From contig NZ_KB899659.1 in assembly GCF_000378385.1 (NCBI RefSeq), positions 213,418 through 277,417 on the forward strand: a stretch of DNA of 64,000 bases, written 5' to 3'. A program made the position numbers and the translations under genes. The stretch comes from Paenibacillus daejeonensis DSM 15491. Its GTDB lineage: Bacteria > Bacillota > Bacilli > Paenibacillales > Paenibacillaceae. How positions within the stretch are numbered: the first letter of the stretch is position 1; every line of letters starts with the position of its first letter. The notes under the pieces are model-generated. The model did no database searches. It saw only the letters and a list, made by a program, of their open reading frames with translations, and was not told the origin of the DNA. Below are positions 24,188 to 33,760 of the stretch, one piece after another.

Positions 24188-26776
24188 CTACACCTGCTGC
24201 TGCGGCGCATTAAGTGCACCGACGCGCAAACCCGTCAGCTTGGCCGGCTTGCCATCGCGATCGGCAATGCGGACTGTCCGCTGCTCGTCAGGGAGCAGGT
24301 CGAAATAGTTGTCGCTGAAGCGCAGATTGCCTTGCGGCACATCGAGCTTGACCAGTCGCACGACGCCTGGACCCGCTTGTACCGTAATCTCACCGTTGGC
24401 TTCATCGGTCGTCACCGTCAGCTTGCCCTCGGGCAGCTGCGTATCCTTGGGATCACGCAGGTAGTAGCGGTTCTCCGGCGCATCGAAGCCTTCAGCGGTC
24501 AGCTGAACGATCACCTCGCCCGCAGCTGCATCAGCCAACACTTCAGCTTCGGCGATCTCACCGGCGTGCAGCGCTTCATTGGCCGGCACCTCTACATCCC
24601 AAGTTGAGGTATACAGTTCTTCGCCGCCAAAGGTGCTAACCCGCAGCCGCACCGAGCCTTTCAAACTACTTAACGTATCATTGACCACCCACACCTTCAG
24701 CGACTCACCGGGCTCATGGTCGAGCGAGAGCAGCGTCGGATGGAAGAAGGTTTTACCATAATAATAGGAAGCCTTCGGCAGCAGCTCATAATCAATCATC
24801 GCCCAGCTGGTGCCTGGCCACGAATCATTAAGCTGCCAGACGAGCGCGCCCCCGTTGCGTGATTTGATACGACGATAGTGTTCAATACCGTACTTCAGCC
24901 CTTCCGCCTGCGTCAGCATGGAGAAATTCATATATTCCTCAATGTCCTGCGGGATACCCGTATAGCCTTCCATCAACAGAATACCCTTCAGATGGTTCGT
25001 ATCCTTGTTGCGGTAGGCCATCTCCGAGCTGTTCCAATAGAACTCGCCTTCGGGAATGTATTTCTCCAACGTGTAGCGATTGGCAGAGGCATGCATGCCG
25101 AACTCACTGCTGAAGAGGGCAAAATCGTTCTTATAGTTTTTGAAGGTCACACCTTCGATACTATAGTCCAGGATCGGCTTCTCGCCCATCTTGCGCGGAT
25201 ACACCGAACCATGCCAGACCTGCCAGTTATGGCGATCGCCAACATCGGGATCATTGGCATCCTGCCCATTTGCACTACCGAACGGGGAGGATGGCCAATA
25301 GGCACGGCTATCGTCCAACACTTCCAGTGCATTAGGAATCAGCTCATGATAGATTCGCTCGCCGTAGAACGGGCAATCCATATCGCCGCCGGCTGTCTTC
25401 ATATCGATTAGCCAATCAATCTCATTATTGCCGCACCAGAGCGCCAGCGACGCGTGATTGCGCAACCGCTTGATCGCATAGACGACTTCGTCTTGTACAC
25501 TGGACATATAGTCACGGTTGAAATCCGGGAATAAGGCGTTGGCGAAGGCGAAATCCTGCCATACCAGCAGTCCCTGCCGGTCACACTCACGGTAGAAGAC
25601 ATCCTTTTCATAAATGCCGCCGCCCCAAACACGCAGCATATTCATATGGCCGGTTGCCGATAAAGCGATCAGGTCCGCGTACTTGTCATCTGGAATAGCG
25701 CCAATGAAATGGTCGGCCGGAATCCAGTTTGCCCCTTTGGCATAGATGCGAACGCCATTCAAAATAAAAGAGAACGTCTCCCCGCCCTGCTCGTCCTTGG
25801 TCTGCAGCTTGATCGTACGAATCCCGTATTCACAGCGATAGCTGTCGAGCTCCCGTCCTTCATGCAGCAATACGACTTCCAACTCGTACAAATATGGCTT
25901 GCCAAGGTCATGTGTCCACCATAAGTAAGGCTTGTCCACCTCTAATACAGCAGATGCCTTGAAGCCCGTAGCAGCAGCCCCGGACACGTCAGCTTGACCT
26001 TCGCCAACCACCTCGCCACTTTCATCACGCAAGCGTACGATGCAGGAGAGGCCGTCTGAGCTCCTCCCCCCGTTCCAGCCGCCCCGCCGGAATACCTCAA
26101 CTGATGCATCAACTGCCACTTTGGCTTGCGCTGCTTGTTCCCCATTCGCATCCAGCAGTTCAACCGTGCGTCCAAACACACTGTCCAGCTTCGCCCGGCT
26201 ATATTTGCGAACATGCACATCTCCCGAGATCCCTGTGGTCACCATGCGAGGACCCCAGTCCCAGCCGAAGTTCATGGCCGCCTTGCGGAGCCACGGACGT
26301 TCCTTGGTATAGGAGGACCACTGGAATAGCTCCTTGCCTTCGTTGTGCAGACGAATCGGGTCGAATTTGACAACAATCGCATTCCAGCCTGCACGGAGCA
26401 CGCGAGTAACATCGAAGGTGTGTCCCGTCATCATATTCGAGGTTTTGCCAATCTCCAGACTATTCACATAGATGGTCGCAAACGTATCCAGACCGTCAAA
26501 GACGAGCTCATAGCGCGCATCCTCGTCGTCTTCTGGCTGGAAGTCGAATTGCGTCCGGTACCACCACTCCTTGTCCTCGATCCAGCGGCTGCTCTGGTCG
26601 TTGTGGCCAAAATACGGATGCGTGATTTGACGATGCTTCAGCAGCGTCGTATGAACATCGCCAGGAACCTCCGCTGTCATCCAGAACCGGTCATCCAGGG
26701 TCGCCCGCGGCGCCTCTGCCGGTGCCCGTCCCACATCATAGCCTTGCAGTCTCCATGTTCCTTGCAGCTTCATCAT
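24188..26776 (-). CDS. Glycoside hydrolase family 2, beta-mannosidase type
   Basis: An 862-aa cytoplasmic GH2 enzyme that would release mannose from the non-reducing end of beta-manno-oligosaccharides. An N-terminal jelly roll (WRLQGYDVGRAPAEAPRA, WIEDKEWWYRTQFDFQ, FDGLDTFATIYVNSLEIG) is followed by immunoglobulin-like domains and the TIM barrel. The acid/base Glu lies in LWCGNNEIDW, with the GGGIYEKDVFYRECDRQGLLVWQDF strand before it. The nucleophile is expected in LFSSEFGMHA. No signal peptide. The ATG at 26776 has GAGAGGAG upstream; a TTG start at 26818 would overlap the previous gene. It is the last gene of the ABC-YesMN operon, so imported oligosaccharide is cleaved inside the cell. Close relatives with other beta-glycoside specificity cannot be excluded. 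Confidence 0.92.
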   Translation of the reverse strand: MMKLQGTWRLQGYDVGRAPAEAPRATLDDRFWMTAEVPGDVHTTLLKHRQITHPYFGHNDQSSRWIEDKEWWYRTQFDFQPEDDEDARYELVFDGLDTFATIYVNSLEIGKTSNMMTGHTFDVTRVLRAGWNAIVVKFDPIRLHNEGKELFQWSSYTKERPWLRKAAMNFGWDWGPRMVTTGISGDVHVRKYSRAKLDSVFGRTVELLDANGEQAAQAKVAVDASVEVFRRGGWNGGRSSDGLSCIVRLRDESGEVVGEGQADVSGAAATGFKASAVLEVDKPYLWWTHDLGKPYLYELEVVLLHEGRELDSYRCEYGIRTIKLQTKDEQGGETFSFILNGVRIYAKGANWIPADHFIGAIPDDKYADLIALSATGHMNMLRVWGGGIYEKDVFYRECDRQGLLVWQDFAFANALFPDFNRDYMSSVQDEVVYAIKRLRNHASLALWCGNNEIDWLIDMKTAGGDMDCPFYGERIYHELIPNALEVLDDSRAYWPSSPFGSANGQDANDPDVGDRHNWQVWHGSVYPRKMGEKPILDYSIEGVTFKNYKNDFALFSSEFGMHASANRYTLEKYIPEGEFYWNSSEMAYRNKDTNHLKGILLMEGYTGIPQDIEEYMNFSMLTQAEGLKYGIEHYRRIKSRNGGALVWQLNDSWPGTSWAMIDYELLPKASYYYGKTFFHPTLLSLDHEPGESLKVWVVNDTLSSLKGSVRLRVSTFGGEELYTSTWDVEVPANEALHAGEIAEAEVLADAAAGEVIVQLTAEGFDAPENRYYLRDPKDTQLPEGKLTVTTDEANGEITVQAGPGVVRLVKLDVPQGNLRFSDNYFDLLPDEQRTVRIADRDGKPAKLTGLRVGALNAPQQQV

Positions 26777-26814
26777 GATTGACTCCTCTCGTAGCGGCCG
26801 CTCCTCTTGGGAGT

Positions 26815-28368
26815 TCAAGCCTTCTCTCTGTACTCGGATGGTGTCATGCCTGTGTGCTTCTTGAAGATCTGACTGAAATACTTAACATCTTCATAGCCGA
26901 CCTGCGCTGCCACCTCGCTTACCTTGACCGGTGAGGTAGTCAGCACGTCCCTTGCCCGGCTGATCTTGCGTCGTACGACATAATCGGCAAAGGTCTGCCC
27001 CGTCTCTTTCTTAAATACCTCGCTAAAATGCGTTGGATTCAGATGGACAACCCGAGCCACCTGCTGCAGACTGACATTCCCGCCCAGATTGCTCTCAATA
27101 TAAGCCATCGCGCGGCCCACGTAGCCCTTCTGACTGTCGGATAGCTCGTAGTGATACGCCTTCATCACCCGGTGCAGCTGCTCAAACAACCGTTCGCGCG
27201 CTGACTGCATTCCTACCGTCCCTGCAGCCGGCAGAGACTCGGTCACAGCATTCTCTCGGCCTGTGGCTGCCAGGACCTGACCCAGCCACAACCGGCTGCT
27301 CGCTACTGCTGCATCCAGTGCCGCCTCCATCGTCTCCAGTGAGGCGGAAGACTCTGACAACAAGCTCGCTATGTAGTCATCCGCCCACCCTTTGAGACCG
27401 GGCAGGTCATCGTCTAGCAGCAGCATCCATAACCGCTGCTCCTCCTCGGACAAGAGGCGGGTCCGGCCACCGGTACGCCCGTTGATATGCTCGAAGGCGA
27501 GCGAGGGCTCGGAGAGCCACCCTCGGTACCCTGCCGTTAGTGATGCTTCCCGATAAGCTGCCGACAAGCCTTGTGGACAAGCAGCTGGGCTGCTGATCGC
27601 AGCGAACAGCTCACACTTGAGCAGCGAACTTGCCTTGCCTACAAAAGCCTGAACCCCTGCAACTGCCTGATCGGTCGCTACAGGCAGGCTCAGCCAGGCA
27701 ACCAGCCGCTGTTCATGAACGAAGGTCACCGAGGTGAACGTTTCGTTTAACATATTGTCTAATGCAAAGAGGAGCAGCGCCTGATTGGTTCGTGCGCCCT
27801 CCCAGCCCCCGGCCTCAAAACGCACCACGCGCAGCTGGTTTCCACTTCCCTGCCCAAGGCTGTTCAAAACCTTACAAGCTTCCTCATACAGGGGATCGCT
27901 CGACATCGGCACGGTTCCTGTCACGGTCCATTGTTGAATCAACCGCACACATTCCTCGCGCTCCTGCGATTGCGCCTGGGCCTGTTCACTCTTGCGTGCG
28001 CTCAGCCGTTGTTTGGCTTTCATAACCGCCTTGATGATCTCCTCCGGACGGCTCGTCTTCAGCAGATAATCGCCGACATGCTGCCGGATCGCCTGCTGGG
28101 CGTAGGAGAAATCATCATAGCCGGAGAGGATCAGCACCTCGATGCCTGGCCAGCGATGATTAATCTCTTCAGCCAGCTGCAGCCCCGTTTTCCCACTCAT
28201 CTGGATATCTGTCATCACAATGTCAGGCTGCATCTCGGCAATCGTCTCCAGCGCTTGTTCAGCTGATTCCGCAGGGGGCAGCAATTGCAGGCCCAACTCC
28301 TGCCAGTCAATCACTTGGCTCAGTCCGTTGCGGATGATGACCTCATCGTCCACGATTAATATCTTCAT
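26815..28368 (-). CDS. Two-component response regulator, YesN type (receiver + AraC HTH)
   Basis: A 517-aa DNA-binding response regulator. The receiver domain (1-120) has KILIVDDEVIIRNGL and the phospho-Asp in PDIVMTDIQMSGKTG, followed by VLILSGYDDFSYAQQA and the Lys in YLLKTSRPEE. A variable middle region (about 150-400) follows. A C-terminal AraC-type double HTH ends it (YVGRAMAYIESNLGGNVSLQQVARVVHLNPTHFSEVFKKETG; VSEVAAQVGYEDVKYFSQIFKKHTGMTPSEYR). The ATG at 28368 has GGGAGG six bases before; the longer frame upstream overlaps the kinase gene. It should activate the sugar-transport operon in response to its partner kinase. Confidence 0.95.
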   Translation of the reverse strand: MKILIVDDEVIIRNGLSQVIDWQELGLQLLPPAESAEQALETIAEMQPDIVMTDIQMSGKTGLQLAEEINHRWPGIEVLILSGYDDFSYAQQAIRQHVGDYLLKTSRPEEIIKAVMKAKQRLSARKSEQAQAQSQEREECVRLIQQWTVTGTVPMSSDPLYEEACKVLNSLGQGSGNQLRVVRFEAGGWEGARTNQALLLFALDNMLNETFTSVTFVHEQRLVAWLSLPVATDQAVAGVQAFVGKASSLLKCELFAAISSPAACPQGLSAAYREASLTAGYRGWLSEPSLAFEHINGRTGGRTRLLSEEEQRLWMLLLDDDLPGLKGWADDYIASLLSESSASLETMEAALDAAVASSRLWLGQVLAATGRENAVTESLPAAGTVGMQSARERLFEQLHRVMKAYHYELSDSQKGYVGRAMAYIESNLGGNVSLQQVARVVHLNPTHFSEVFKKETGQTFADYVVRRKISRARDVLTTSPVKVSEVAAQVGYEDVKYFSQIFKKHTGMTPSEYREKA

Positions 28369-30118
28369 GCTCATCCTCCCCCCTGATTGGAATGGAGAAG
28401 CGGATATGTGTGCCGGCTCCCGGCTTGCTGTCAATCTGGAGTCCACTTTGCACTCCATAATGGAGGAGCAGTCGTTCATGCACATTAAACACGCCATAGC
28501 CTACTCGCTCTGCACCGCTCTCCAGGCTGCTGCGCAGCTCGGCCAGCCGCTCCGGCTCCATACCAACCCCATCATCCAGGACATGGAACATCATGCGGTC
28601 ACCTTGCCCTTCTACAATGACGGTGATGGAACCCATTCCCTGTTTTTTCTGAATGCCGTGAACCATTGCATTCTCGACCAGCGGCTGGAGCAGCAGCTTC
28701 AGCATTGACTTCTCCAACAGAGTCTCCTCCACGGTCACATCCAGCTTGAATTTATCCGGGTAGCGGATGGACTGTACGCGCTCATAATTGCGAATATGCG
28801 CCAGCTCCTGCCGCAATGGACAGTAATCCTTGCCCTGATTGAGACTGAACCGGAGAAAATCGCTGAGCGATCCCACCATCTCGGCAATGGAGCCATTGCC
28901 GTTCATGAGCGCCATCCAATGGATGGAGGATAACGTATTGTAGAGAAAATGCGGGTTAATCTGTGCCTGAAGTGCCTGCATATCGGCTTGTTTCTTGCGA
29001 TTCTCATTCAGAATAACCTGGCGCTTGAGTTCCTCAATATGCTCGCCCAGCAAGTTGTAGCTCTCGCCCAGTCTGGCGATCTCATCCTGTGTATCCGTGT
29101 GAAATGCCGGCAACGGATGATGAGGATCAATCTTGGTCAATAGCCGCGTCAACAGCTGCAGCGGTTTCGTCACACGGCGCAGCACGAACAGGGTCAAACC
29201 ACCACTGAGCAGCAGCGCTAGTACGATGGCAGCTACAGTCAGATGCAGAATATAATTGCTCTGTGCACCATACCAGGAGGTAGGCAAACTGCTGACAAGC
29301 GTCCAGCGGTTCAGCGGCTCTTGATAATAGATGAGCGACGTATCGTCTTGATCTCCCGCTGCCGGACGGTAGCTGACCTCTCCATAGGCCGATCGGGCAA
29401 ACGCTTCCCGTGTTCCGGGATAGACCTCGTTCCACGCATCAAACAACAGCGACTTATCTGTCGATGACAAGATCTGTCCCTGCTGATCAATCAAGCTGAC
29501 CTGCCCCTCCACGCCACCGAGCCTAACATTGTCCCAGTCTCGCGAGACTTGCCGCTCATCCAGCGAGATCGTCAGCCAGCCCAGCACCTGGTAATCATAA
29601 ATACTGCGTAGCGGCCGCACAAACGTAATCACATCGCGTTCTCCGGCGAAATCCCGAATCGTCATCAGTCCGCTCCACGATTTGTCTGTAAATTGAGTGA
29701 CGTCGATCGGCGAATGGAAATCGTTGTCGTAAATCGAGCTCGATGACAGAATGGTCCCCGGTTGGCTTGCATAGATCGAAATATGCGAAATGTAATATTT
29801 TGATCTCGCCAGATTGGCTATATCACCGACGATGTCCGCCCGCAGCTGCTCATGATCTTCCTGCATGTGAAGATAGCGCTGAATGTCGCGTTGCCCGATA
29901 AGATAGATTGACATCCCCTCGACATCCTCAATCATCGATGACAGGTTCCCCCGAATCTGACGAAGCGTATCCGTGCCGAGCTGCAGAGCGTTTTTCTTGG
30001 TGAGATGCGCGGAAATGCCATATGCAAAAAGGCCGAGGAACAGCATTGGGATCAGCGCAAAGACCAGCATCAGCAGCGACAGCTTGCGCCGCAACGAATA
30101 TCCAAGCCATGCTCTCAT
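28343..30118 (-). CDS. Sensor histidine kinase, YesM type
   Basis: A 591-aa membrane kinase. TM1 near the N-terminus (LSLLMLVFALIPMLFLGLFAYGI), a large extracytoplasmic dCache-like sensor (about 35-290), TM2 (LTVAAIVLALLLSGGLTLFVL), HAMP (RRVTKPLQLLTRLLTKID), then the His_kinase domain with the phospho-His in LQAQINPHFLYNTLSSIHWMAL and a degenerate HATPase (PLVENAMVHGI, VLDDGVGM, GVFNVHERLLLHYG). It is the sensor for the YesN regulator whose gene it overlaps by 26 bases. The sugar, or the substrate-binding protein, is presumably the signal. It sits between the permease gene and the regulator in one operon. Confidence 0.95.
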   Translation of the reverse strand: MRAWLGYSLRRKLSLLMLVFALIPMLFLGLFAYGISAHLTKKNALQLGTDTLRQIRGNLSSMIEDVEGMSIYLIGQRDIQRYLHMQEDHEQLRADIVGDIANLARSKYYISHISIYASQPGTILSSSSIYDNDFHSPIDVTQFTDKSWSGLMTIRDFAGERDVITFVRPLRSIYDYQVLGWLTISLDERQVSRDWDNVRLGGVEGQVSLIDQQGQILSSTDKSLLFDAWNEVYPGTREAFARSAYGEVSYRPAAGDQDDTSLIYYQEPLNRWTLVSSLPTSWYGAQSNYILHLTVAAIVLALLLSGGLTLFVLRRVTKPLQLLTRLLTKIDPHHPLPAFHTDTQDEIARLGESYNLLGEHIEELKRQVILNENRKKQADMQALQAQINPHFLYNTLSSIHWMALMNGNGSIAEMVGSLSDFLRFSLNQGKDYCPLRQELAHIRNYERVQSIRYPDKFKLDVTVEETLLEKSMLKLLLQPLVENAMVHGIQKKQGMGSITVIVEGQGDRMMFHVLDDGVGMEPERLAELRSSLESGAERVGYGVFNVHERLLLHYGVQSGLQIDSKPGAGTHIRFSIPIRGEDEHEDINRGR

Positions 30119-30161
30119 CTGATAATCCCAACCTTCCTCAGCCTGTGTCCCAAAATATAGC

Positions 30162-31016
30162 TTACCCTTTTACAGCCCCTGCTGTCATCCCTTTCATGAC
30201 CTGCTCCTGGAAAATCATATACATCACAATTGTCGGGATGACTGCGATCGTCATTGCCGCCAAGGTTAACCCGTAATCCGTCTGATAGCCATCGGCAAAG
30301 TTGGCGATCGCCAGCGGCAGGGTCTTCAGTCCAGTTGACGTAATCAGGACCAGTGCAAACGAGAAATCATTCCAGGAATGCAGGAAGCTCAGAATGACAA
30401 CCGTCGACAACGCGGGCAGCGAGATCGGAATCATAATGCGGAAGAAGATTCCCCACAGACCCGAGCCATCCATAAATGCAGCTTCCTCCAGATCCTTCGG
30501 GATGGTGGCCAGATAAGCCGTCAAGACGAAAATAGCTGTCGGCAGAGCGAATGCCGTATAAGGAAAGATAAGCGCCCAATAGGTATTGAGCATGGAAATC
30601 TCCTTCATCATAATAAACAACGGTACCAGCGTGCTATGAATAGGAACCAGCATGCCGACAACGAAAAATGCCAGAATCGCCCCCTTGAAACGGAACCGGA
30701 ACCGGGCCAGGATGAAGGCAGCCAGCAGGGAAATAAACAAGGTGATTGCCAAAGCACCCAACGTCGTAATCAATGAATTGCCGAAGGCCTGACCGATGTT
30801 CGATGATTCCCACGCATTGGAGAAGTTCTCGAACTTCCAGGCCTCGGGCAAGCCGAAGGGCCGGTTGAAGAAGTCTTGTGTTGATTTGAAAGATGATAGA
30901 AATAACCAGAATAACGGATACAACGTCAATAATCCATAAACCGTAAGCAGCGTCCAGAGCACGGCCTGCTTGGTCTTTGTGGCTCTGCGAGCACTGCTGT
31001 TTGCTGCGGAATTCAT
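30162..31016 (-). CDS. Carbohydrate ABC transporter permease (MalG/LacG family)
   Basis: A 284-aa inner-membrane permease with six helices. The binding-protein-dependent transport signature is the EAAFMDGSGLWGIFFRIMIPISLPAL loop that docks on the ATPase. The C-terminal QEQVMKGMTAGAVKG is typical of the CUT1 family's second permease. The ATG at 31016 lies nine bases after AGGAGG; an upstream in-frame start is less well placed. It works with the permease and binding protein encoded just upstream. No ATPase is encoded here, so a shared MsmX-type ATPase from elsewhere is expected, as is common for Firmicute CUT1 systems. Confidence 0.95.
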   Translation of the reverse strand: MNSAANSSARRATKTKQAVLWTLLTVYGLLTLYPLFWLFLSSFKSTQDFFNRPFGLPEAWKFENFSNAWESSNIGQAFGNSLITTLGALAITLFISLLAAFILARFRFRFKGAILAFFVVGMLVPIHSTLVPLFIMMKEISMLNTYWALIFPYTAFALPTAIFVLTAYLATIPKDLEEAAFMDGSGLWGIFFRIMIPISLPALSTVVILSFLHSWNDFSFALVLITSTGLKTLPLAIANFADGYQTDYGLTLAAMTIAVIPTIVMYMIFQEQVMKGMTAGAVKG

Positions 31017-31046
31017 CAGGCACACCCTCCTGCTAAGGTAAGATAA

Positions 31047-31925
31047 TTACGTCTTTGACTTGGACTTCAAGCTCATGATCCACTGGCTGATACCGATCAG
31101 TACAAGCGAGATCAGAACGATGGTCGTCGAGATCGCGCTGCCGAAGCCGTAGCGATAAGAGCTGAAGGTTGAATTATACATATACGTGGCTAGCAACTCA
31201 GTGGCATGTGCCGGACCGCCGCGCGTCATAATGTAGACCAGGTCAAAGGACTTCAGGGAGCCCGAAATACACAGCACAACAGCGACAATGATCGTTCCCT
31301 TAATCATGGGCAGCGTAACAGACCAGAGCTTGCGGGCGCCGGTAGCGCCATCCAGATTGGCAGCATCATGGATTTCACCAGGAATGTTCTGGAGTGCAGC
31401 GATGAAGATGATGAGATACAAGCCGACAAAGCTCCAGATAAGCGGCGGAATAAGAGAAAAGATACCGTAATCCTCCGAGAGCCAGACCCGCTGCCAGCTC
31501 TCCAGCCCCAGGGCTTGCAAGAGGAAGTTCAGGATTCCGATCTGCGGATGGTAAATGTACTGCCAGATCATCCCGATGACCACCGTGGAGAGCACCATCG
31601 GCATGAATACAGCTGTTCTAAGAAAACGCGTAAGCCTGCCGTCCTTTTGAACCAGAATGGCGACAATGAGTGCAATTGGGATCTGGCCGAAGACTGAAGC
31701 AAGAACAAAGATGATGTTATTATTCAGCGCTGTCCAAAATATAGGGTCGCGGAAGATCTCCACGTAATTGTCAAATCCGATGTAATGGGCCTCGCCGATG
31801 CCTGACCAATCAAAGAAGCCATAATAGGACGACCAAATGACGGGCACGAAAACAAATAAGGCATAGATAAGGGTGGCGGGCAACAGGCCCATGAGAATAA
31901 ACTTGCGGCTACTCAGTGCTTTCAT
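31047..31925 (-). CDS. Carbohydrate ABC transporter permease (MalF/LacF family)
   Basis: A 292-aa membrane protein with six helices and the EAA loop IHDAANLDGATGARKLWSVTLPMIKG. It begins KALSSRKFILMGLLPATLIYALFVFVPVIWSSYYGFFDW, the usual MalF-like N-terminus. It forms the channel heterodimer with the next gene (30-base gap). I chose the ATG at 31925, eleven bases after AAGGATG. Specificity probably lies in beta-manno-oligosaccharides, given the GH2 gene in the operon. Confidence 0.94.
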   Translation of the reverse strand: MKALSSRKFILMGLLPATLIYALFVFVPVIWSSYYGFFDWSGIGEAHYIGFDNYVEIFRDPIFWTALNNNIIFVLASVFGQIPIALIVAILVQKDGRLTRFLRTAVFMPMVLSTVVIGMIWQYIYHPQIGILNFLLQALGLESWQRVWLSEDYGIFSLIPPLIWSFVGLYLIIFIAALQNIPGEIHDAANLDGATGARKLWSVTLPMIKGTIIVAVVLCISGSLKSFDLVYIMTRGGPAHATELLATYMYNSTFSSYRYGFGSAISTTIVLISLVLIGISQWIMSLKSKSKT

Positions 31926-31984
31926 CACTTCACATCCTTCTCTTTCCAATATCGGCCATTGACTCCGCCTGCCTTCTCATACAG

Positions 31985-32008
31985 AAGGTCGGGTATGCAC
32001 CCGACCTT
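31985..32008 (-). terminator. Intra-operon hairpin between binding protein and permease genes
   Basis: The perfect ten-base arms AAGGTCGGGT and ACCCGACCTT enclose a four-base loop, with no strong T run. It lies just after the binding-protein stop, where such hairpins usually stabilise the 5' message and lower permease expression, rather than end it fully. Confidence 0.7.
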
Positions 32009-32036
32009 GGTTGGTATTGATGGTCTGAACCCCGCT

Positions 32037-33356
32037 TTATTGGCGTTTGACCGCAGCAGCCTGAGCGTCTTGGATGCGCTGAGCAATGGTCTGTGGGTCG
32101 CCGCCGTTCAGCAATTCTTGCAGACTGTTATTGGTTACCTCGACAGCTGCAGAGCTGAGCTTGGAATCATAGACTGGTGAAATCTTGGTGTCCTGCATCA
32201 GGTTGTACAGTTCCACGAACAACGGGCTTGCTTTGCTCTCATCCAGCGGAATGTTGTAGCTTACCAGCGTTGCACTGTCCAATGTCGCCTGCTGGCCTTC
32301 CGGACCAGCCAACGCATAGAGCAGTTCCATGGCAGCGTCTTTGCGCGCGCCTTCCAGCTTGGAGCTGATCCCCATGCCTGTTCCGACCACGCCTGCTGTC
32401 GAGGCCGGGTCGCCAGCTCCGCCTTCAATGGCAGGCAATAGCGCTACATGCGTCTGGCTTAGAATATCTTCCGGTGCATTGCTGACGACATTAGCCATCG
32501 CCCAGCCGCCCGAGATGAACATAGCCGCTTTCCCTTGGAAGTACAGCTGAACCATCTGATTCTCGTCAATGGAGTTGAAGCCTTGTTGGAACGCGCCTGC
32601 CTCGCCCAGCTCCTGGAGTTTCTCGAGTGCCTCTACGAACTGAGGATCGGTGAAGGATGCGCCATCCTGGCTGGCAGCCTTCAGGAACCAGTCACTGCCT
32701 GTGATGCGATCGCCAATAGTAGAGAAAATCGTGGATTGAACAAACCAATTGGCCTTGTTGCCAAGCGCGATTGGAATGACGCCACCCTCCTTGAAGGTCT
32801 CTACTGCTGCAAGCAGCTCGTCCCAGGTCTGAGGAACAGACACATTATGCTCATCAAAAATGGCCTGATTATAATAAATGAATGAGGTCGGTGCCAGGTT
32901 CATTGGCACGGAGTAGATATTATCGTCTACCGTGTAGCCGTCCAGAGCATTCTCGATAAAATTGTCCCGCCATTCCGGCTTACTGTCCAGGTAGTCGTTG
33001 ATCGGCTGAATCAGATCGCCACCTACGAATTCCTTGGTCATCACATCGGGCCACATGACGAACAGGTCCGGCATCTCATTGGCTGCCGCCACCGTACGCA
33101 ATCTAGTCTTCAGCCCATCGGTCGGCAGACCTTCCGTCTCGAGCTCGATATTCGGATGATCCGCTTCAAACTGCTCCAGCAGCCCGCGCATGGCGATGGC
33201 CTTGCCATCCTGTCCCGTCCAGTTATGCCACACCGTCAGCTTGACCTTGTCTCCTGCAGTGCCTCCCTCATTATTGCCGCCGTTGCCTCCACACGCGCTT
33301 ACGACAACCATCGAGCTGAGCAGGAGTCCTGCTGCCGTCTTCGTCCATCTTCTCAT
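32037..33356 (-). CDS. Carbohydrate ABC transporter substrate-binding lipoprotein (CUT1)
   Basis: A 439-aa extracellular solute-binding protein family 1 member. Lipoprotein signal with lipobox VSAC (Cys at about 22), then a Gly/Asn-rich linker, then the mature fold starting KVKLTVWHNWTGQDGKAI. Further family landmarks are GLKTRLRTVAAANEMPDLFVMW and NYYNQ-like FIYYNQAIFDEHNVSVPQTWDELL. It delivers an oligosaccharide to the two permeases. First gene of the six-gene operon that ends in the GH2 enzyme. ATG preceded by GGGGA. The operon promoter must lie in 33357-33500, but I could not pick a convincing -35/-10 pair. Confidence 0.94.
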   Translation of the reverse strand: MRRWTKTAAGLLLSSMVVVSACGGNGGNNEGGTAGDKVKLTVWHNWTGQDGKAIAMRGLLEQFEADHPNIELETEGLPTDGLKTRLRTVAAANEMPDLFVMWPDVMTKEFVGGDLIQPINDYLDSKPEWRDNFIENALDGYTVDDNIYSVPMNLAPTSFIYYNQAIFDEHNVSVPQTWDELLAAVETFKEGGVIPIALGNKANWFVQSTIFSTIGDRITGSDWFLKAASQDGASFTDPQFVEALEKLQELGEAGAFQQGFNSIDENQMVQLYFQGKAAMFISGGWAMANVVSNAPEDILSQTHVALLPAIEGGAGDPASTAGVVGTGMGISSKLEGARKDAAMELLYALAGPEGQQATLDSATLVSYNIPLDESKASPLFVELYNLMQDTKISPVYDSKLSSAAVEVTNNSLQELLNGGDPQTIAQRIQDAQAAAVKRQ

Positions 33357-33506
33357 CTGTATACGTCCCCTTTCGCCAATGCGATTGCTATAGCCCTATT
33401 CTAGCCACTGGCCAGCGTTCTGATAAGGGGACAAACTTCGGCAGGCAGGTAGAACATCTTCGGGTCGGACTATAAATGCTAAAGCATCGCTGCGAGAAAA
33501 AGGGGA

Positions 33507-33581
33507 CTTCCGATCGCTGTTGTTCCCAGATTTCTTGAATGTTTGATTTCAATGGTTGAAATCTGGGAACAAAGGCGAACG
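33507..33581 (+). repeat. Dispersed hairpin element, copy 1
   Basis: The 15-base arms TTGTTCCCAGATTTC (33520-33534) and GAAATCTGGGAACAA (33558-33572) are perfectly inverted. CTTCCGATCGCTG is on the left and GGCGAACG on the right. The same element occurs in opposite orientation at 34201-34277, so this is a mobile or amplified intergenic repeat and not a simple terminator. Confidence 0.82.
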
Positions 33582-33760
33582 TTCAACGCTTTTTGTAAGA
33601 AAGCGACCTCGGAAGCATACGCTTTTCTCCAGTCTCCCTTTTTCTCTCCGCTCAAGCTACTACTTCCGTAAGGCAAGCAGAGATTTGTAACAGAACAAAA
33701 TCATCCTCCGGATGATCCTAAGAGACTGATCCCCTTGCTCTGACGACCGCTCTGGTACGT

